Part shown: positions 53,653-64,000 of the stretch, piece after piece
Layout: each line of letters opens with the position of its first letter
Position numbering within the stretch: the stretch's first letter is position 1
Source: Clitopilus passeckerianus
Taxonomy: Eukaryota; Basidiomycota; Agaricomycetes; Agaricales; Entolomataceae
Reading direction: 5' to 3'
Length of the DNA: 64,000 nt
Assembly (NCBI GenBank): GCA_944990035.1
Contig: CALYLX010000112.1
Span: 1,798,001 to 1,862,000 of the forward strand
The notes under the pieces: model-generated
Seen by the model: only the letters and a program-made list of their open reading frames with translations
Databases searched by the model: none
What the model was told of the DNA's origin: nothing
Translations under genes and position numbers: made by a program

Positions 53653-56600
53653 TTCCTATTGATAAACCACTATCTTGCCTTTTGCCCAAGTAATGTTAAA
53701 TCTTGGATCGAGTAGGCTAAATTATGATATTGTTTGCTTGATTCTTCGGGGGCCGTTTACAGCTCGTTCTGCCATCATAAACATTGGTAGCTTCTGGGCA
53801 ATGGATGTAGTTGCATTCTCCCGTGTGTTTTGGAAGTCGTGCTGCAGGGCCTAGGTGAACTACTCTGTAGCTTGACAATTGGATATGTGAGCAAGCGCAG
53901 GCGCGCGTTGCTGTGCGTTTTTTGCAAGTTATTTGCCAGGCAAATTGTTGACATTTGTCCATCAGTATGCCTTGATATAGACTTTTGGAAGGAATCTTAC
54001 CTAGAAAGGTTTTGGAAGGTCAAATTCGTCATCAATCCCCTTGCTTGACAAGGGCATTTCGAACCCTACCCTGCAACGACCCTGACCAACCAGCAGCCAA
54101 GAACCAAACAAATTAATAAGTACGGTTATTTTGCGAAGTTTACGCGTACGATCGTAAACTCAGTAAACTCGATCAAGGGTCGGCGAGGGCGGGATGATGG
54201 GCGGGTCAGGGAGGGTCAGGATTGGAAGGCCAAAAGTGGCCGTTTGGGCGCACAACGGCGGGTACACCTAGAGGGTCGTGAGGGACTCGTTAGATTATAC
54301 ATGGATTCGAGATTTTTGCAAAGAGTTTGTCATTATGTGTGAAGAAAATGTGATTGTAAGGCTGAGAATGTGCAAAAAAAGGCAGAGCGTGGTGCTTCGA
54401 CTCATTTCTTTTCATCATGAAGGCAGCGCGCGCTTGCGCGCGAGAGAAATTTCGAGGCCTGGAGGCCAAAAATGGTAGCATAACCGACTCGGACGCGGCA
54501 GGGTCCATATTGATTACCAGCACGAGGAACCGAAAAAGAAGCCTAGAAAATGGGTTGGCTGTAAACTGAGCCGGTTTTTTCGTAAACTGATGAGATAAGT
54601 TGCTGAGGGAACTTATCCTCTCCTTATCCCACTTATTGTAAACCGGTAAAGCAAGCTGGTTCCCTTCCTCTGCATAGCCAGTTTTCTTGGCTTTTTTGTC
54701 GCTCTTCACTGTCCAGGACCACACCAAGTATTTGATTATTCAAATCTCAAAGTATTATACATAGATACGAGCCTACAGGCTTTGAATCCCCTGCATTGTA
54801 CGACTAAAAATATATTTATGGCCCAGAGAGGCCCAGTTTACCAGTTTCACGAGGCGTCAGCCTGAGGCAGGCAGTCCCAATTTGGATGATTGTCCGGAAA
54901 GCGGCCGCAATTGGCTGGCACAATCAATTTCGGTTCCTGACTTTTTCTTGATGCCCCGCAGGGTGCACAAAATTGTTTGCCACTGATTTTCATTGATTTC
55001 TACTAATTCTACGACCAGGGGGAGGCTGGAAAGTGGGATCTGGAGGAGGGAGGCCGGAAGAGGGCGGGGGGCGGATCAGCTTAGGTAAGTGATCGATCAC
55101 TCAGGAAGGGCTAGCCGACGCACGACTGCCCGATCGGGCGGTAAACTGAGCGACATAAGTCAACTATTTCCCACCCTCTGTTTCTTGACCACCATCATCG
55201 CCTGTTCGCAAGTATGAATAGCTCAGACACGATGAATAGCCTCTTGCTTCATAGTTCCGCAATTCTGTACTATCAACGGTCATGTTATGCCCTCCAATAT
55301 AGACATATCTTCAATTTCAGCCGCGTTCATACGCCCATTCATCACTCATTTGTCGGATTCATTCAAGTTCGAGGTAGATTGAACAAAGATTGAATTCTTT
55401 GTATTTCAAAATTTCATGGTCACCTGGCCATCCTTGTGTTTTGCTATGTGTCTTCAGCAGAGATCGCTTTCTCCAGCATCTACATGTATCCTTGCACACA
55501 AACCCTTATAAAACTCTCAATGTCCTCACCATTTACTTTGGTGCTTCTCTCACTTCAGGTAGGAAGCGGCTGCACAAAGTTGGTGATCTATGTGCCCAGT
55601 GGGGAACATGGCCACAAAAGTAAGCCAGAATACTTCCACTTCCACCCTAGATTGCTCAGTAAAACTACAGGTGTACCATATGCCCATCGGCAGTGATGAA
55701 TCAGTTTTACCTGTCCATCTGAATGAACGCAATCAGAGGCGTGGATGCCTGTCCCGGGCCATTGCTTCGTTCGTATCATCTGAAAATCATTCAGCCACCC
55801 ATGCCATTCTAGGCATCTCCGATTTGCTAACTATCTAAACTACTTCAAGTGACTCAATGCAAGGTTCCACTCACACTCGCGATTATCCAAGCGCAAAGTG
55901 ATGTGGGTTCTCATTCTAATACTTCAACACCCCTTGCTTCCCGCCAACCATTCTCGGATTTGTGCTTATATCCCCATCCACTGTCCCAAGGAAGCATCAA
56001 GCACTACCAGACTTTGTTTTGTATGCCAACTGTTCAATTGGGATGAGATCTGTTTTCTGAATCATGACCTTGTTGCTAATGTTGATTTTTTGCCTTGGGA
56101 GGGTGAAAATGGATGTATGTATTCCCTCAGCGAGCTAGCTGGGAACTTCAACCGTGTGTTGCCGTGGTATGTGGAACTTCATTGGTTTAACGGGAATGGG
56201 AACGGGCTTGGTCTCTTCCCGGATTGATTAGCTAGCACTAGTGCATGCGCAGAAAGAGCAGTGAGAGCAGCATTTGCTACCTCACAAAGGTGTTGAGCCT
56301 GAACTGGCTATGATTCTATTTTGCCCATTTTCATTTGCTTCCACGTTAGCTGGCTACAATTGCGACGCTACGATTGCGCTGCCAATCCAGGGCCACAACA
56401 GTTACTGTATTGTAGTCTCCGTTGTCTGACATACAATTCCTACTTGTAAATTGTAGGAGATCATTCCTTTGTAAACTTGACAATTATGAAGGTTAAAGCT
56501 GATCGATCCTAAACAAGCAAGGGGTCTGCCGTGGGAGGCCCACGGCACTTCACTCTAGTTCAGAATAATAATGTAATCATGTGCCAAACTTTGTACTCAT

Positions 56601-57180
56601 TAGGTATCGAGTCCAACATTCCGCCTTTTCAAGGGAATGAAAGGGATACCGATGCCAGGAATCAAGGTATTCTTCCAGAGTAGTAGGAAATGCCATACAT
56701 AGTGCAGGTATTGCTATCAAAACAGCTGCACTACATCATGCCTCCCAACCCTAGTAGCGCACTGTGCAAGAAATTTATCAGCAGACTTATATATGTCAGG
56801 ATATATGATTGCTGTTTGGCCCCTAGTGCTGCAAGCCTTGCTGCCGTTTTGTGTTCAAGTTGTCAACTGCTTAGCGCTCAGCATGGGATTGACGAGCTAT
56901 CATCTTATAGCTGACACGTTCTGGGGAAGCTCTAGCAACATCCTGAAAGTGGACTCAAGAATGTATTTGAACCTCAGCAAAAGCTCCTGCTAGTTGGGTC
57001 CATCGGATTCCAGATTCCGGAAGCTCGGGTAAGCCAGTCATGTGATTGAACGCGTGGACACAACAATTGAATAAACACGACAAGTTGTGCTTCAAGCTTC
57101 AAGTTCAACCACTGTCTTCTCTTTCTTCCACCACCCACCCACAAGACCAATGCATCAGCATTCTGTTGTGTTGCTTCAAA
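53653..57180. other. Gene-poor, repeat-bearing interval
   Basis: No known protein domain is seen. At 54150-55150 the block GTAAACT(G/C)A recurs (54157, 54166, 54562, 54583, 55141 approximately), next to G-rich DNA and a GCGCGCG inverted pair near 54430. Spaced motif copies like this are common in transposon ends. Frames at 55390-56230 are short and match nothing I know; they may be old transposon coding sequence. Confidence 0.5.
54187..54215 (+). other. G-quadruplex-forming run
   Basis: Six GGG triplets lie within 29 bases. The core GGGCGGGATGATGGGCGGG has loops of 1, 5 and 1 bases, a stable G4 pattern on the + strand. It lies in gene-poor DNA about 540 bases behind the GH44 stop. Confidence 0.7.
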
Positions 57181-57203
57181 ATGCTTAAATGTGCTTGAAA
57201 TGC

Positions 57204-57221
57204 TCTTAAAGAGCTTTAAGA
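57204..57221. repeat. Short hairpin TCTTAAAG-AG-CTTTAAGA
   Basis: Eight-base perfect arms with a two-base loop lie in an AT-rich patch with many CTTAAA and TTTAAG words. It borders the left CTATAG array and may belong to a transposon end. Confidence 0.5.
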
Positions 57222-57279
57222 CCATTTAAGACTATTTATGCAAATTAAAACAATTAAGAACATCAGCAATCTACCCTAC

Positions 57280-57450
57280 CTCTGGATAGAAGTCGATAAA
57301 TGCCGATAGAGCGGCATAGTGTCATAGGTGGCCATAGAGCTATAGAAGAGGTCCTCTTCTCTGTAGCACTATAGAGTTCTGGTGTATTCTACATAGAAGT
57401 ATGTTGTTCTCGATAGATTCCTATAGATTGCAATAGAATGCTAGTGTTTC
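57280..57450 (+). repeat. Left ATAG-motif array
   Basis: About a dozen spaced copies of ATAGA or CTATAG lie in 170 bases (for example ccatagagctatag, actatagag, cctatagat). The words are not in tandem but irregularly spaced, as in subterminal repeats of class II transposons. Confidence 0.6.
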
Positions 57451-57701
57451 CATCCCATTACTCATTTCTTCACTAATGCAACAGAAGTTTTCAACCAAAT
57501 ATATATATATTTCACGTCTGCCCTACAAGACATTTCTACTACATAACATCTATATTACTCCCTACCCTCCCGACCTTGTACTCCATTCATGTCCTAGGCC
57601 CCTAGTAGCACTTCCCCAGCGGCCATCTTGGCGATGGAGGTGGTGAGCATGGTCATCATGTCAGACATCCCTGAGGAGACACATCAACCCTCTGGGTCCC
57701 A

Positions 57702-57728
57702 ATCCGAGCAACCTGTAGTTGCTCGGAT
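57702..57728. repeat. Perfect 11-bp stem hairpin
   Basis: ATCCGAGCAAC and GTTGCTCGGAT are exact reverse complements around the loop CTGTA. Flanking ctgggtccc and gggggcccag pair again after one mismatch, so the whole hairpin may reach about 20 pairs. It lies inside the putative transposon block, not in a gene. Confidence 0.75.
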
Positions 57729-58384
57729 GGGGGCCCAGGCTGAAGGCCTCAGAGGGATGGCAGAGCATGGCCAGTGGTGGAGAAGGAGGGTGGCGGCTGC
57801 GTGGAGGTGGAGGTGCTGAGCACAAAGGGAACTATATTACCTATAAAATATTGAACACAAAGGCTATGTTAGTTGTCAAATTGTACTATCATGCATCAGA
57901 CAACTTACTTGTATCATGACTCGCGAAAACCACCCCCAGGCCGTCGGAATGGGTGGCAAGCACGCTCAAGCTATCGTCCCCGTATGTTGCTGCTGTCATG
58001 CAGGCTTGAGAACCAAGGCGAAGGAGGAGGCGGTCTTGGATGATGATGGTGGTAGTGGTGGTGGTGAATGAACAAGTGTCGCTTGTGCAATGTGCTGGCA
58101 AGTTGAACCAACTGTTGGCAAACACCGGTATAATTCTCATGGTTCAAAACCTGTTGCAATGCTCATTTCTCCGCTGAGAGTTTTTGTTCTTTCTGGTTCA
58201 TGGGAGACTCACAAGGTATTTTTGAGCTAATGCAGCCCTAAACATGCAAGTACTCTGTGAATCAACCCAATGGCACAACATAGCGCAAACTTCCAAAATT
58301 GATGCTGTGGGGCTTGTTTGTACATATTGATTTGGATAACTCCAATGCGCGACTTCCAACACCTCTACATCAGCAAACACTTTT

Positions 58385-58625
58385 TGGCCATAGTAGCGCA
58401 TAGATACCTGGCTGAGAGCCATAGATATTTCCCTTAGTATAGATTTTTGAGGGTTTCATAGTTAGTTCATAGAAATTTACAGTCTCATAGAGTCTCATAG
58501 AGGAGTCATTCTGCTATAGGTTACTGTAGAGATTTGATGGCCATAGTCTTGCTATAGAGGATCCATAGTTCAGTTGTTTTTCTATAGTAAAGTTTGACCT
58601 CATAGTGCTATAGATAGGTAGATAT
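58385..58625 (+). repeat. Middle ATAG-motif array
   Basis: Dense copies of CATAGA, CTATAG and CATAGT (for example tctcatagagtctcatagagg, gctatagagg). All are mostly in the same orientation as the array at 57280-57450. Confidence 0.65.
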
Positions 58626-59559
58626 GAGATTTTGTAAGAATTTGTAAAGTGTAATATATTTCAGAGCATTCCACCCATTCTGAAATTGTCAGATTGAAGC
58701 TTTATAGTCTGAGATAAGCACTATAACTGCCTAAGTAACTTGTTTATCAGGCATGGCCTTCTCTGTGCTCGAAAATATGCCATCGATTTCGCGATCAAAA
58801 CCGTCCCAATTAGTAATTCAATTAGGAACCAAGCATCGAATCTGCCCAAGTACATCCCATGTTGTGCGGTACACTCTGTATTCCTTTTTCTTCCATTATA
58901 TCAGCTGTTATAGTATACATACTATGCTGAAACAGTTTTCGCATACTCTGATTTCCTTATATATCAACGGATCTCTGTGTATATGCAGGCGAAGCATCAT
59001 CTTTGACCGTGGGAACCTGTACCAAAAAGGACAGTGGTTGAACTTGCGCGTCGCCAGCTCCTCAAGCTTCATTTCCTACCACCACCACCTCTCACCACTG
59101 CTTCATCCCCTCTCGCTTTTCATCGAAAACATCTGTCTGAAGGTTCTACATGCAGGAGGGCTTAGGGAGACCTGGTGGAGGCAGGATACCCCCAAGGTAA
59201 GTAGCACTATGTCTCCTTCAACCTTCTGTAGCTAATGCTGGCTTGTCATCAACAGGTTCCTTCCACTTCACTCTGGCACCCATCCTCAGCATGCCTTCCT
59301 TATGCTAGGTCTTCAAGATGGCCACCCTATGATGCTTTGGCAGCATTCTCCACCCAGCACCTGCACCTCCTGAGTCACCATCCTTCCACTTTCTTCCACC
59401 TCTGCCACCACCATCTTGCCTGGATGCATGCTGCTCTCAAGGTGAGCCAGTCTGCTTTCTATCTGTGGGCATATGTAGCTTCATATAGCACCTGTTGTAT
59501 GTGGTGGATGTTTTAATGAAATATTGATGATATTATTCTTCTGGAAATGTGTGAGGTGC

Positions 59560-59930
59560 CTACCATGAGACTACTAGTACCTATGCAACCTATGAGAGTG
59601 AATGTATCTATACCAAGAGGCTTCTCTATGGAATGAACTGTATCTATAGGAGGCAAATTCTCTATGGAATGGAATATATCTATGAGGGTGCTATATAGAA
59701 CACCCCTGTTCTATATAGTTCATACCCTTCGCTATGGAGCTATGGAGCACTATGGCACTATGACATGCTAGATAGAGGCCCATAGAGACCCATAATTGAC
59801 CCAGTATTTGCTGATGTACCTTGATGAATTCAATGGCATTTGCAAGTTTCTATAGGATGTGGCGGATCTATAAGTGGCTGTCGCTTTCTATCATCTTCTG
59901 TAGTATTTTCATGTGTTCTATAGGGTAGTA
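59560..59930 (-). repeat. Right array, CTATG/TCTATA motif in inverse orientation
   Basis: Words such as ttctctatggaatg, gctatggagctatgg and ttctatatag recur. They are the reverse complement of the motif in the left and middle arrays. Paired with 58385-58625, they make an inverted set around 58626-59559, as expected of a transposon with subterminal repeats. Confidence 0.65.
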
Positions 59931-59931
59931 T

Positions 59932-60215
59932 TGTCACGACCTCACCACGCCCTACGCCCAGCAAAGCCAACTCGACAGCCACGAGACTCAATTATGTAAG
60001 CTCCAAACCCCCTGAAGACCGGCACCACCACCGAACGGCTCAATAACCAGAGTCATCTCGCCCGCAGCAAGCTCACAGCACCTCGCAGTAACACGAGTCA
60101 TTCACACCTAGTCATTTCCACTCATCTTTATCTTAGACATACATATATAAACCCCCTAAAAACATCTTAGACAAGTATCCTTGATATTCTTACTTTGGCA
60201 TCAGCAAAATGGCAG
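59932..60215 (+). mobile_element. Fragment of an LTR retrotransposon end
   Basis: It starts TGTCACGACC, a usual LTR start in fungal Gypsy elements. It has a TATATAAA box at 60144..60151 and later ctttggcatcagc, similar to a TTTGGTATCAGAGC primer-binding site. No coding part follows; a TCAAG-rich block takes over. Confidence 0.45.
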
Positions 60216-60440
60216 GTACCTTGATAACACTTGGACATAACTTGAGGAACCTTGAAATCATCTCAAGTTGTTTTCAAGTAGAAATTGCCTCAAGTAGCTC
60301 AAGCTAGGTTCCAATCTTGAAACTTTACTTGAGGTACTTTTCTCAAGAGGGCTTTCAAGTAAGATCAAGATTCTGTCAAGAAAAGCTCACAAGAGGTAGT
60401 CAAGTAATCTCAAACAAGCTCTCAATTAGGCTCAAATTCA
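60200..60440. repeat. CTTGA/TCAAG motif array
   Basis: About twenty copies of CTTGA or its complement TCAAG lie in 240 bases (for example cctcaagtagctcaagc, tacttgaggtac). They are irregularly spaced and in both orientations. It looks like another subterminal-repeat type, distinct from the CTATAG set. Confidence 0.6.
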
Positions 60441-61320
60441 TACAATTTTTGAAATAGCATAATATTAGATGAAAAACTAGTCTAAAACAGAGCTACAGAG
60501 TAAAAAAAAAAAAGAAATGCACTTGACCCCCTCCATAGCAGGTGCTGTGGCTGTGCAAAAAGCGGCACATGCCAGCAGCACCCATCCAAACCGCCCCCTC
60601 TCCAATGCCCTTCTTTCTCCTTAGCCAGGTGTAGATGGTGATGATGTTGGTAATAGAAGTGAATGAGTTGGGTGGAATGAGTTGAAGTGAGTGATGAGCT
60701 GGCAGCTGTGGTCTGGGAAAATGCACCTGCTAGACCTATGAAAACTAGTCTAGAGCCCATAGTTAGTGGTAAAGACAAGCCAAAATGTTAAAAAAGCGCA
60801 CCTGAAGGGTTTTCCACCTACACTGGGTCTCCCTGAGGCTACCAAGCCTCCCCTCTCCCCCTCCTAGCCCTTCCTCAACTGTCCAGAAGTTTCATATTGC
60901 TATTTTTGATGAGAGCAGAAGGATACATGTTGGACTTGGTGGTGGAGAAGGAAAGAACAGGTGATGTGCTGGCAGAGTGTGACACATGTCAACTGTGTGA
61001 TGGAACTTTCCCACGCTTGATAGATAAGAGATCGAAAGCCATTTATTAAAGATCCAGTGTGTTTATTAAAATTTAGACTTCAGATTTAGGTTCCTGGGTA
61101 GGGGAGCAGTAACAGAGTGGATAAAATAAGAAGTTAATATATATATTTGTAGTGCGGCCCACCAACGCCTGTCAGATCCAAAAGACTTAGCCATTTTTTC
61201 AACGAAATTTGGCCATTGTTTTTATATACCCTAAACAGGTTTAAATCATAGTTTTTAGTGTTAGAAGAGTGAAAAGTACACTTTATATACTGCCTAAAGC
61301 CCTCTAGCTCAATAGTTTAG
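60441..61320. other. Non-coding stretch before the Tc1 element
   Basis: AT-rich, with a short poly-A run near 60502 and no conserved coding motif. The frame at 60482..60778 (minus) is low-complexity. Confidence 0.4.
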
Positions 61321-62225
61321 TATACAGTGGCTTCCAAAACCTTTCCAATGTTTGCTACTTTTCCAGAGATCACTTAATAGCTCATGAAATAAATTCTCTA
61401 AATTCATAGAAATAATATATATTATAGTTCAATATCTTGGCTTCAAGCTGATATAACCCTGAGGCTGTGCTATTCATTAAGCTTCCTTTTGATATGGTCC
61501 CAGAGGTGTTCTATAGGGTTGAGGTCAGGAGACTGTGCTGGCCAGTCTAGAAGATCAATATCATTGTCTTCCATCCACACCCGGACCACATCAGAGGTGT
61601 GCTTGGGGTCGTTGTCCTGCTGGAAAATTCTTTCGTGTTCGGGAATGTCCAAATTTTCCATGCTGACCAGCAGCTGCTGGTCCAAAATGTCCCGATATTG
61701 GAAGCGGTCCATAATGCCCTCAACCTCTGCAAGTTGCCCCACTCCATTCCGCCTCATACACCCCCATACCATGATGCTTCCTCCTCCGTGTTTAACCATT
61801 TTTTTTATCTCCCTAGGAATAAGGCCCTGGCCCTTCTGTTTCCATGTCCATTTCCTTCCATCTGACCCAATTCTATTGATCTTGGTCTCATCTGACCATA
61901 CCACCCTCTTCCAGTCCTCTACAGTGCGTTCCTTGTGCTTGTGGCACCATGCTACGCGCGCCTTCTTTTGAGCAGAAGTAAGCAAGGGCTTTGGCTTCAA
62001 CACAACAGCATAGAAATCATTTTTCTTGAGTACATTTCTGACTTTTTGCGGGGAGACAGTGTTGGAAATGATGGTGTTAATGTGTTTGGTGACCTGCACA
62101 GCATTAGTGCATCTGCCATGGTTGAATTGTGCCAGAACAGCTCGTTTATCAGTAGGGGTGAGCTTAGAAGGGCGGCCAGAAGAAGGTTTAGAGCGGTTGG
62201 GACAGATTTCTTGAAGCACTGTAGC
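61321..62225 (-). mobile_element. Tc1/mariner element, interrupted
   Basis: The left end at 61323 reads TACAGTGGCTTCCAAAACC after a TA, a usual Tc1 terminal repeat. The transposase runs inward on the minus strand. No matching right terminal repeat is found; homology stops near 62219-62250, where an LTR starts. The element is therefore truncated or split. Confidence 0.75.
61470..62219 (-). CDS. Tc1/mariner transposase, N-terminus missing
   Basis: About 249 residues remain. The DDE catalytic residues are present: WSDETKINR, QQDNDPKHTS and NPIEHLW, with 34 residues between the second Asp and the Glu (DD34E). The start of the text, QEICPNRSKPSSGRPSKLTP, is the end of the helix-turn-helix region and its GRPSKL box. 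The first helix-turn-helix is lost and the frame opens with a GTG, not ATG, so the enzyme is probably dead. There is no frameshift inside the remaining part. Confidence 0.85.
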   Translation of the reverse strand: MLQEICPNRSKPSSGRPSKLTPTDKRAVLAQFNHGRCTNAVQVTKHINTIISNTVSPQKVRNVLKKNDFYAVVLKPKPLLTSAQKKARVAWCHKHKERTVEDWKRVVWSDETKINRIGSDGRKWTWKQKGQGLIPREIKKMVKHGGGSIMVWGCMRRNGVGQLAEVEGIMDRFQYRDILDQQLLVSMENLDIPEHERIFQQDNDPKHTSDVVRVWMEDNDIDLLDWPAQSPDLNPIEHLWDHIKRKLNE

Positions 62226-62687
62226 TGTTACAGTTACCTTGGATACGCACCCGGACTCTTTTTCCTTTTACTCATCTACCATTACTATCCCCGCCCTGCT
62301 TACGTTTATACAATTACTCAGTACTGCTGCGCATTACTCATCCCTTTAGCTACCATTACTCAGTATTCTCACGATCGTGGGATACTTGTACTATATTTAC
62401 TTACCATGACTCGTCGTGACTCTTACTCTGACTCACTCCGAGTCATACTTACTTTTGCTTACTTAGCATTGCTGCGCAATGCCCAACCCTTAGCCCTACT
62501 CTTCATGTATAAATACTTTCACGCTTTCGGTCTTGCTTCCCCAGCTTGACCTAAAAGCCTATACATTGCTATTTGCTTTAACTTCGACTCGCTCGATTAC
62601 TCTCGCTCGTCTCTACAAAGGCTGGTAGAGGACTAAGCAGCTGAACTCTTGATACTTGGTTGAGCACGTAGCGATACTAGCTTAACA
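62226..62687 (+). repeat. 5' LTR of a Ty3/Gypsy-type element
   Basis: The 462 bases begin TGTTAC and end TTAACA, giving the inverted pair TGTTA...TAACA. A TATAAATA box lies at 62508..62515, as expected at a U3/R border. The gag frame opens 15 bases after the end. The 3' LTR lies outside the window, so the borders are inferred. Confidence 0.6.
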
Positions 62688-62701
62688 AAAGGTCAAGCTG
62701 A

Positions 62702-64000
62702 TCTGATAGCCCGCTCATCGCAAGCGTAGGCCACAACCACCAACCACCCGACTGCAAGAGGTCGACCACCCTTGCAGAACCGACCGGAACCACGTCTCTC
62801 TCAAGACCGCCGAACGCCTCAACTCCCACCGGGACAGAGAGGGTAGTACAACTCGACGACGGCACTTACTCAGAATTTGACCTTAAAACAAACCGTTGGA
62901 GACATTTGGTACCAAAAGACGAAAACCCGCGACAATATCGATTTGGCGACTACCTTAGCAGCGCCTACTTCACCGAAGAAGTAAAGAACCCAGAACCAGA
63001 ACCACAGTCAGACCCCGAACCAGAATCAGAAGCAGAACAAGAACCCGAAGAAGAATCAGAACCAGAACCAGAACCCCCCAGACAGACCCAGACTCCGACA
63101 CCCGCACAAACCCCGAAACAAGAACCACCAGAAATGGCTCCGACCAACCCTGAACCAAAGAAACTCGCCGAACTCCGAATGGGACAACCATTTGAATATG
63201 ATGGTGACCGAAGAAATGCCGAAGTTTGGTTGTTGGAAGTCAAGATGTACCTAAGCCTGAACGACCACATCTACGACAACAACAACAAGCAAATCGCTTT
63301 TGCACTTTCCTTTTTGAAGAAAGGAACCGCTTTGGCATGGAAACGATCTTTCTGTCAGAACCACACAAACAAAGATAACGACATCATCCTCCCCGATTTC
63401 AAGCAATTCGAGAAAGAGTTCATCAACGCCTTTTACCCAGTAGACGGAGAAGGACAGGCATTTGCGTCCCTCGATGCTCTCACGCAGAAAGGACCAATTG
63501 ACGATTACATATCTCAATTCAAAGTCCTTATCTCCGCCTCCGGGATCACCGATGAAAAAGCGAAGATTGAATTCTTCCAGAAAGGACTCAACTCCAAGAT
63601 CATCGAAAAGATCTATAACCTCCCCATTCTTCCCATCACCATTAACGGATGGTACGAACACGCTGCCCGATTTGATGCGCAATGGCGTAGAGGACAGAAT
63701 GTCATCCGCCGCAACAGAGGACTCCCTCCTATTTCCCACGCAAATCCCCGCAATACCCACACCACGGCAGACCCTAACACCATGGACATTGACGCCTTAT
63801 CTTTTGAAAAGAGAAAGGAGTTAATGAAGGAAGGGAAATGCTTCCGCTGTTTCAAGAAAGGACATCGCTCTCGAGAATGCCCTGAACGCAGAGGAGGAAA
63901 GCAGTCCAGCACCAACTCCTATGGCAAGAAAAACATCAAAGATCTTGTCAGAACCATTAGAGCATTGGAAGCGGAAGAATTGGAGAGCTTCTGGAATGAG
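62702..64000 (+). CDS. Retrotransposon Gag, runs off the window
   Basis: The frame is open from 62702, just after a stop, to base 64000. The first ATG is at 63134 (MAPTNPEPKKLAELRMGQPF). Before it lie LDDGTYSEFDLKTNRWRHL and a Pro/Glu repeat, which look coding, so the true start is uncertain. The Gag core reads FEKEFINAFYPVDGEGQAFA, LDALTQKGPIDDYISQFK and FQKGLNSKII. A CCHC zinc knuckle, CFRCFKKGHRSREC (C-X2-C-X4-H-X4-C), lies at 63839..63880. Pol is expected downstream. Gag packages the element's RNA into particles in the cytoplasm. Confidence 0.85.

Larger units (their letters stand above)
58385..59931. mobile_element. Putative DNA transposon with inverted subterminal arrays
   Basis: Inverted ATAG and CTAT arrays flank about 0.9 kb with frames at 58753..59235 and 59235..59516. 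These frames contain no transposase motif I recognise. The block may be non-autonomous or a family not known to me. Its outer left limit might instead be the array at 57280. The right end abuts an LTR-like start at 59932. Confidence 0.45.

Noticed and set aside
58753..59516. Two frames inside the CTATAG block
   Set aside because: No transposase or other motif recognised; kept only as part of the putative element, not called as genes.
61489..61971. 160-codon plus-strand frame
   Set aside because: It is the antisense shadow of the Tc1 transposase.
62690..62712. tRNA primer-binding site after the LTR
   Set aside because: The bases after TTAACA do not clearly match a known tRNA 3' end, so it was not called.

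Overview
The window is nuclear DNA of a filamentous basidiomycete, most likely an agaricomycete. Almost every gene is cut by many 45-65 base GT-AG introns. The gene content fits this group: a DUF6534 membrane protein, giant SF1 helicases of the TRANK1-like type, a GH44 glycosidase and a Tudor-less SMN protein. Exon coordinates were rebuilt by hand from splice sites, reading frame and family motifs.

Layout: 1-953, 3' part of a FYVE zinc-finger gene (+). 1969-3679, mitochondrial ribosomal protein mL38 (+). 3680-6135, gene-poor. 6136-14549, giant SF1 helicase copy 1 (+, 37 exons), followed by a decayed duplicate of its last exon at about 14871-15065. 15339-17421, DUF6534 protein (-). 18511-20622, cytochrome P450 (+). 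20782-23506, ABC transporter (-). 23639-28514, Prp16 splicing helicase (+). 28760-30626, Sel1-repeat protein (+). 30660-38262, giant helicase copy 2 (-). 38820-39730, Sec4/Rab8 GTPase (+). 39940-42802, ARP5 (-). 42952-46142, NUP93/NIC96 (+). 46406-47497, SMN (-). 47640-48506, F-box protein (-). 48555-49679, DPM1 (-). 49848-50159, NatC Sm-like subunit (+). 50714-53652, secreted GH44 (+). From about 53.7 kb to the end the window is transposon-rich: subterminal-repeat arrays, an LTR fragment, a Tc1/mariner transposase with DD34E spacing, and a Ty3/Gypsy-type LTR plus gag that seems to have inserted into the Tc1 element.

Most right-half genes are housekeeping: splicing and snRNP assembly (Prp16, SMN), vesicle traffic (Rab, FYVE), nuclear pore (NUP93), chromatin (ARP5), glycosylation (DPM1) and N-terminal acetylation (NAA38). 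The accessory part is the stretch between the two inverted giant-helicase copies, with a P450, an ABC transporter and a DUF6534 protein side by side. The main discovery is that paralogous pair. Intron positions and many exon lengths match base for base, yet copy 2 carries a collapsed 18-base intron holding an in-frame TGA, a lost C-terminus and a degraded zinc finger. Copy 1 has gained or kept an extra frame-neutral intron and is followed by a relic of a third partial copy.
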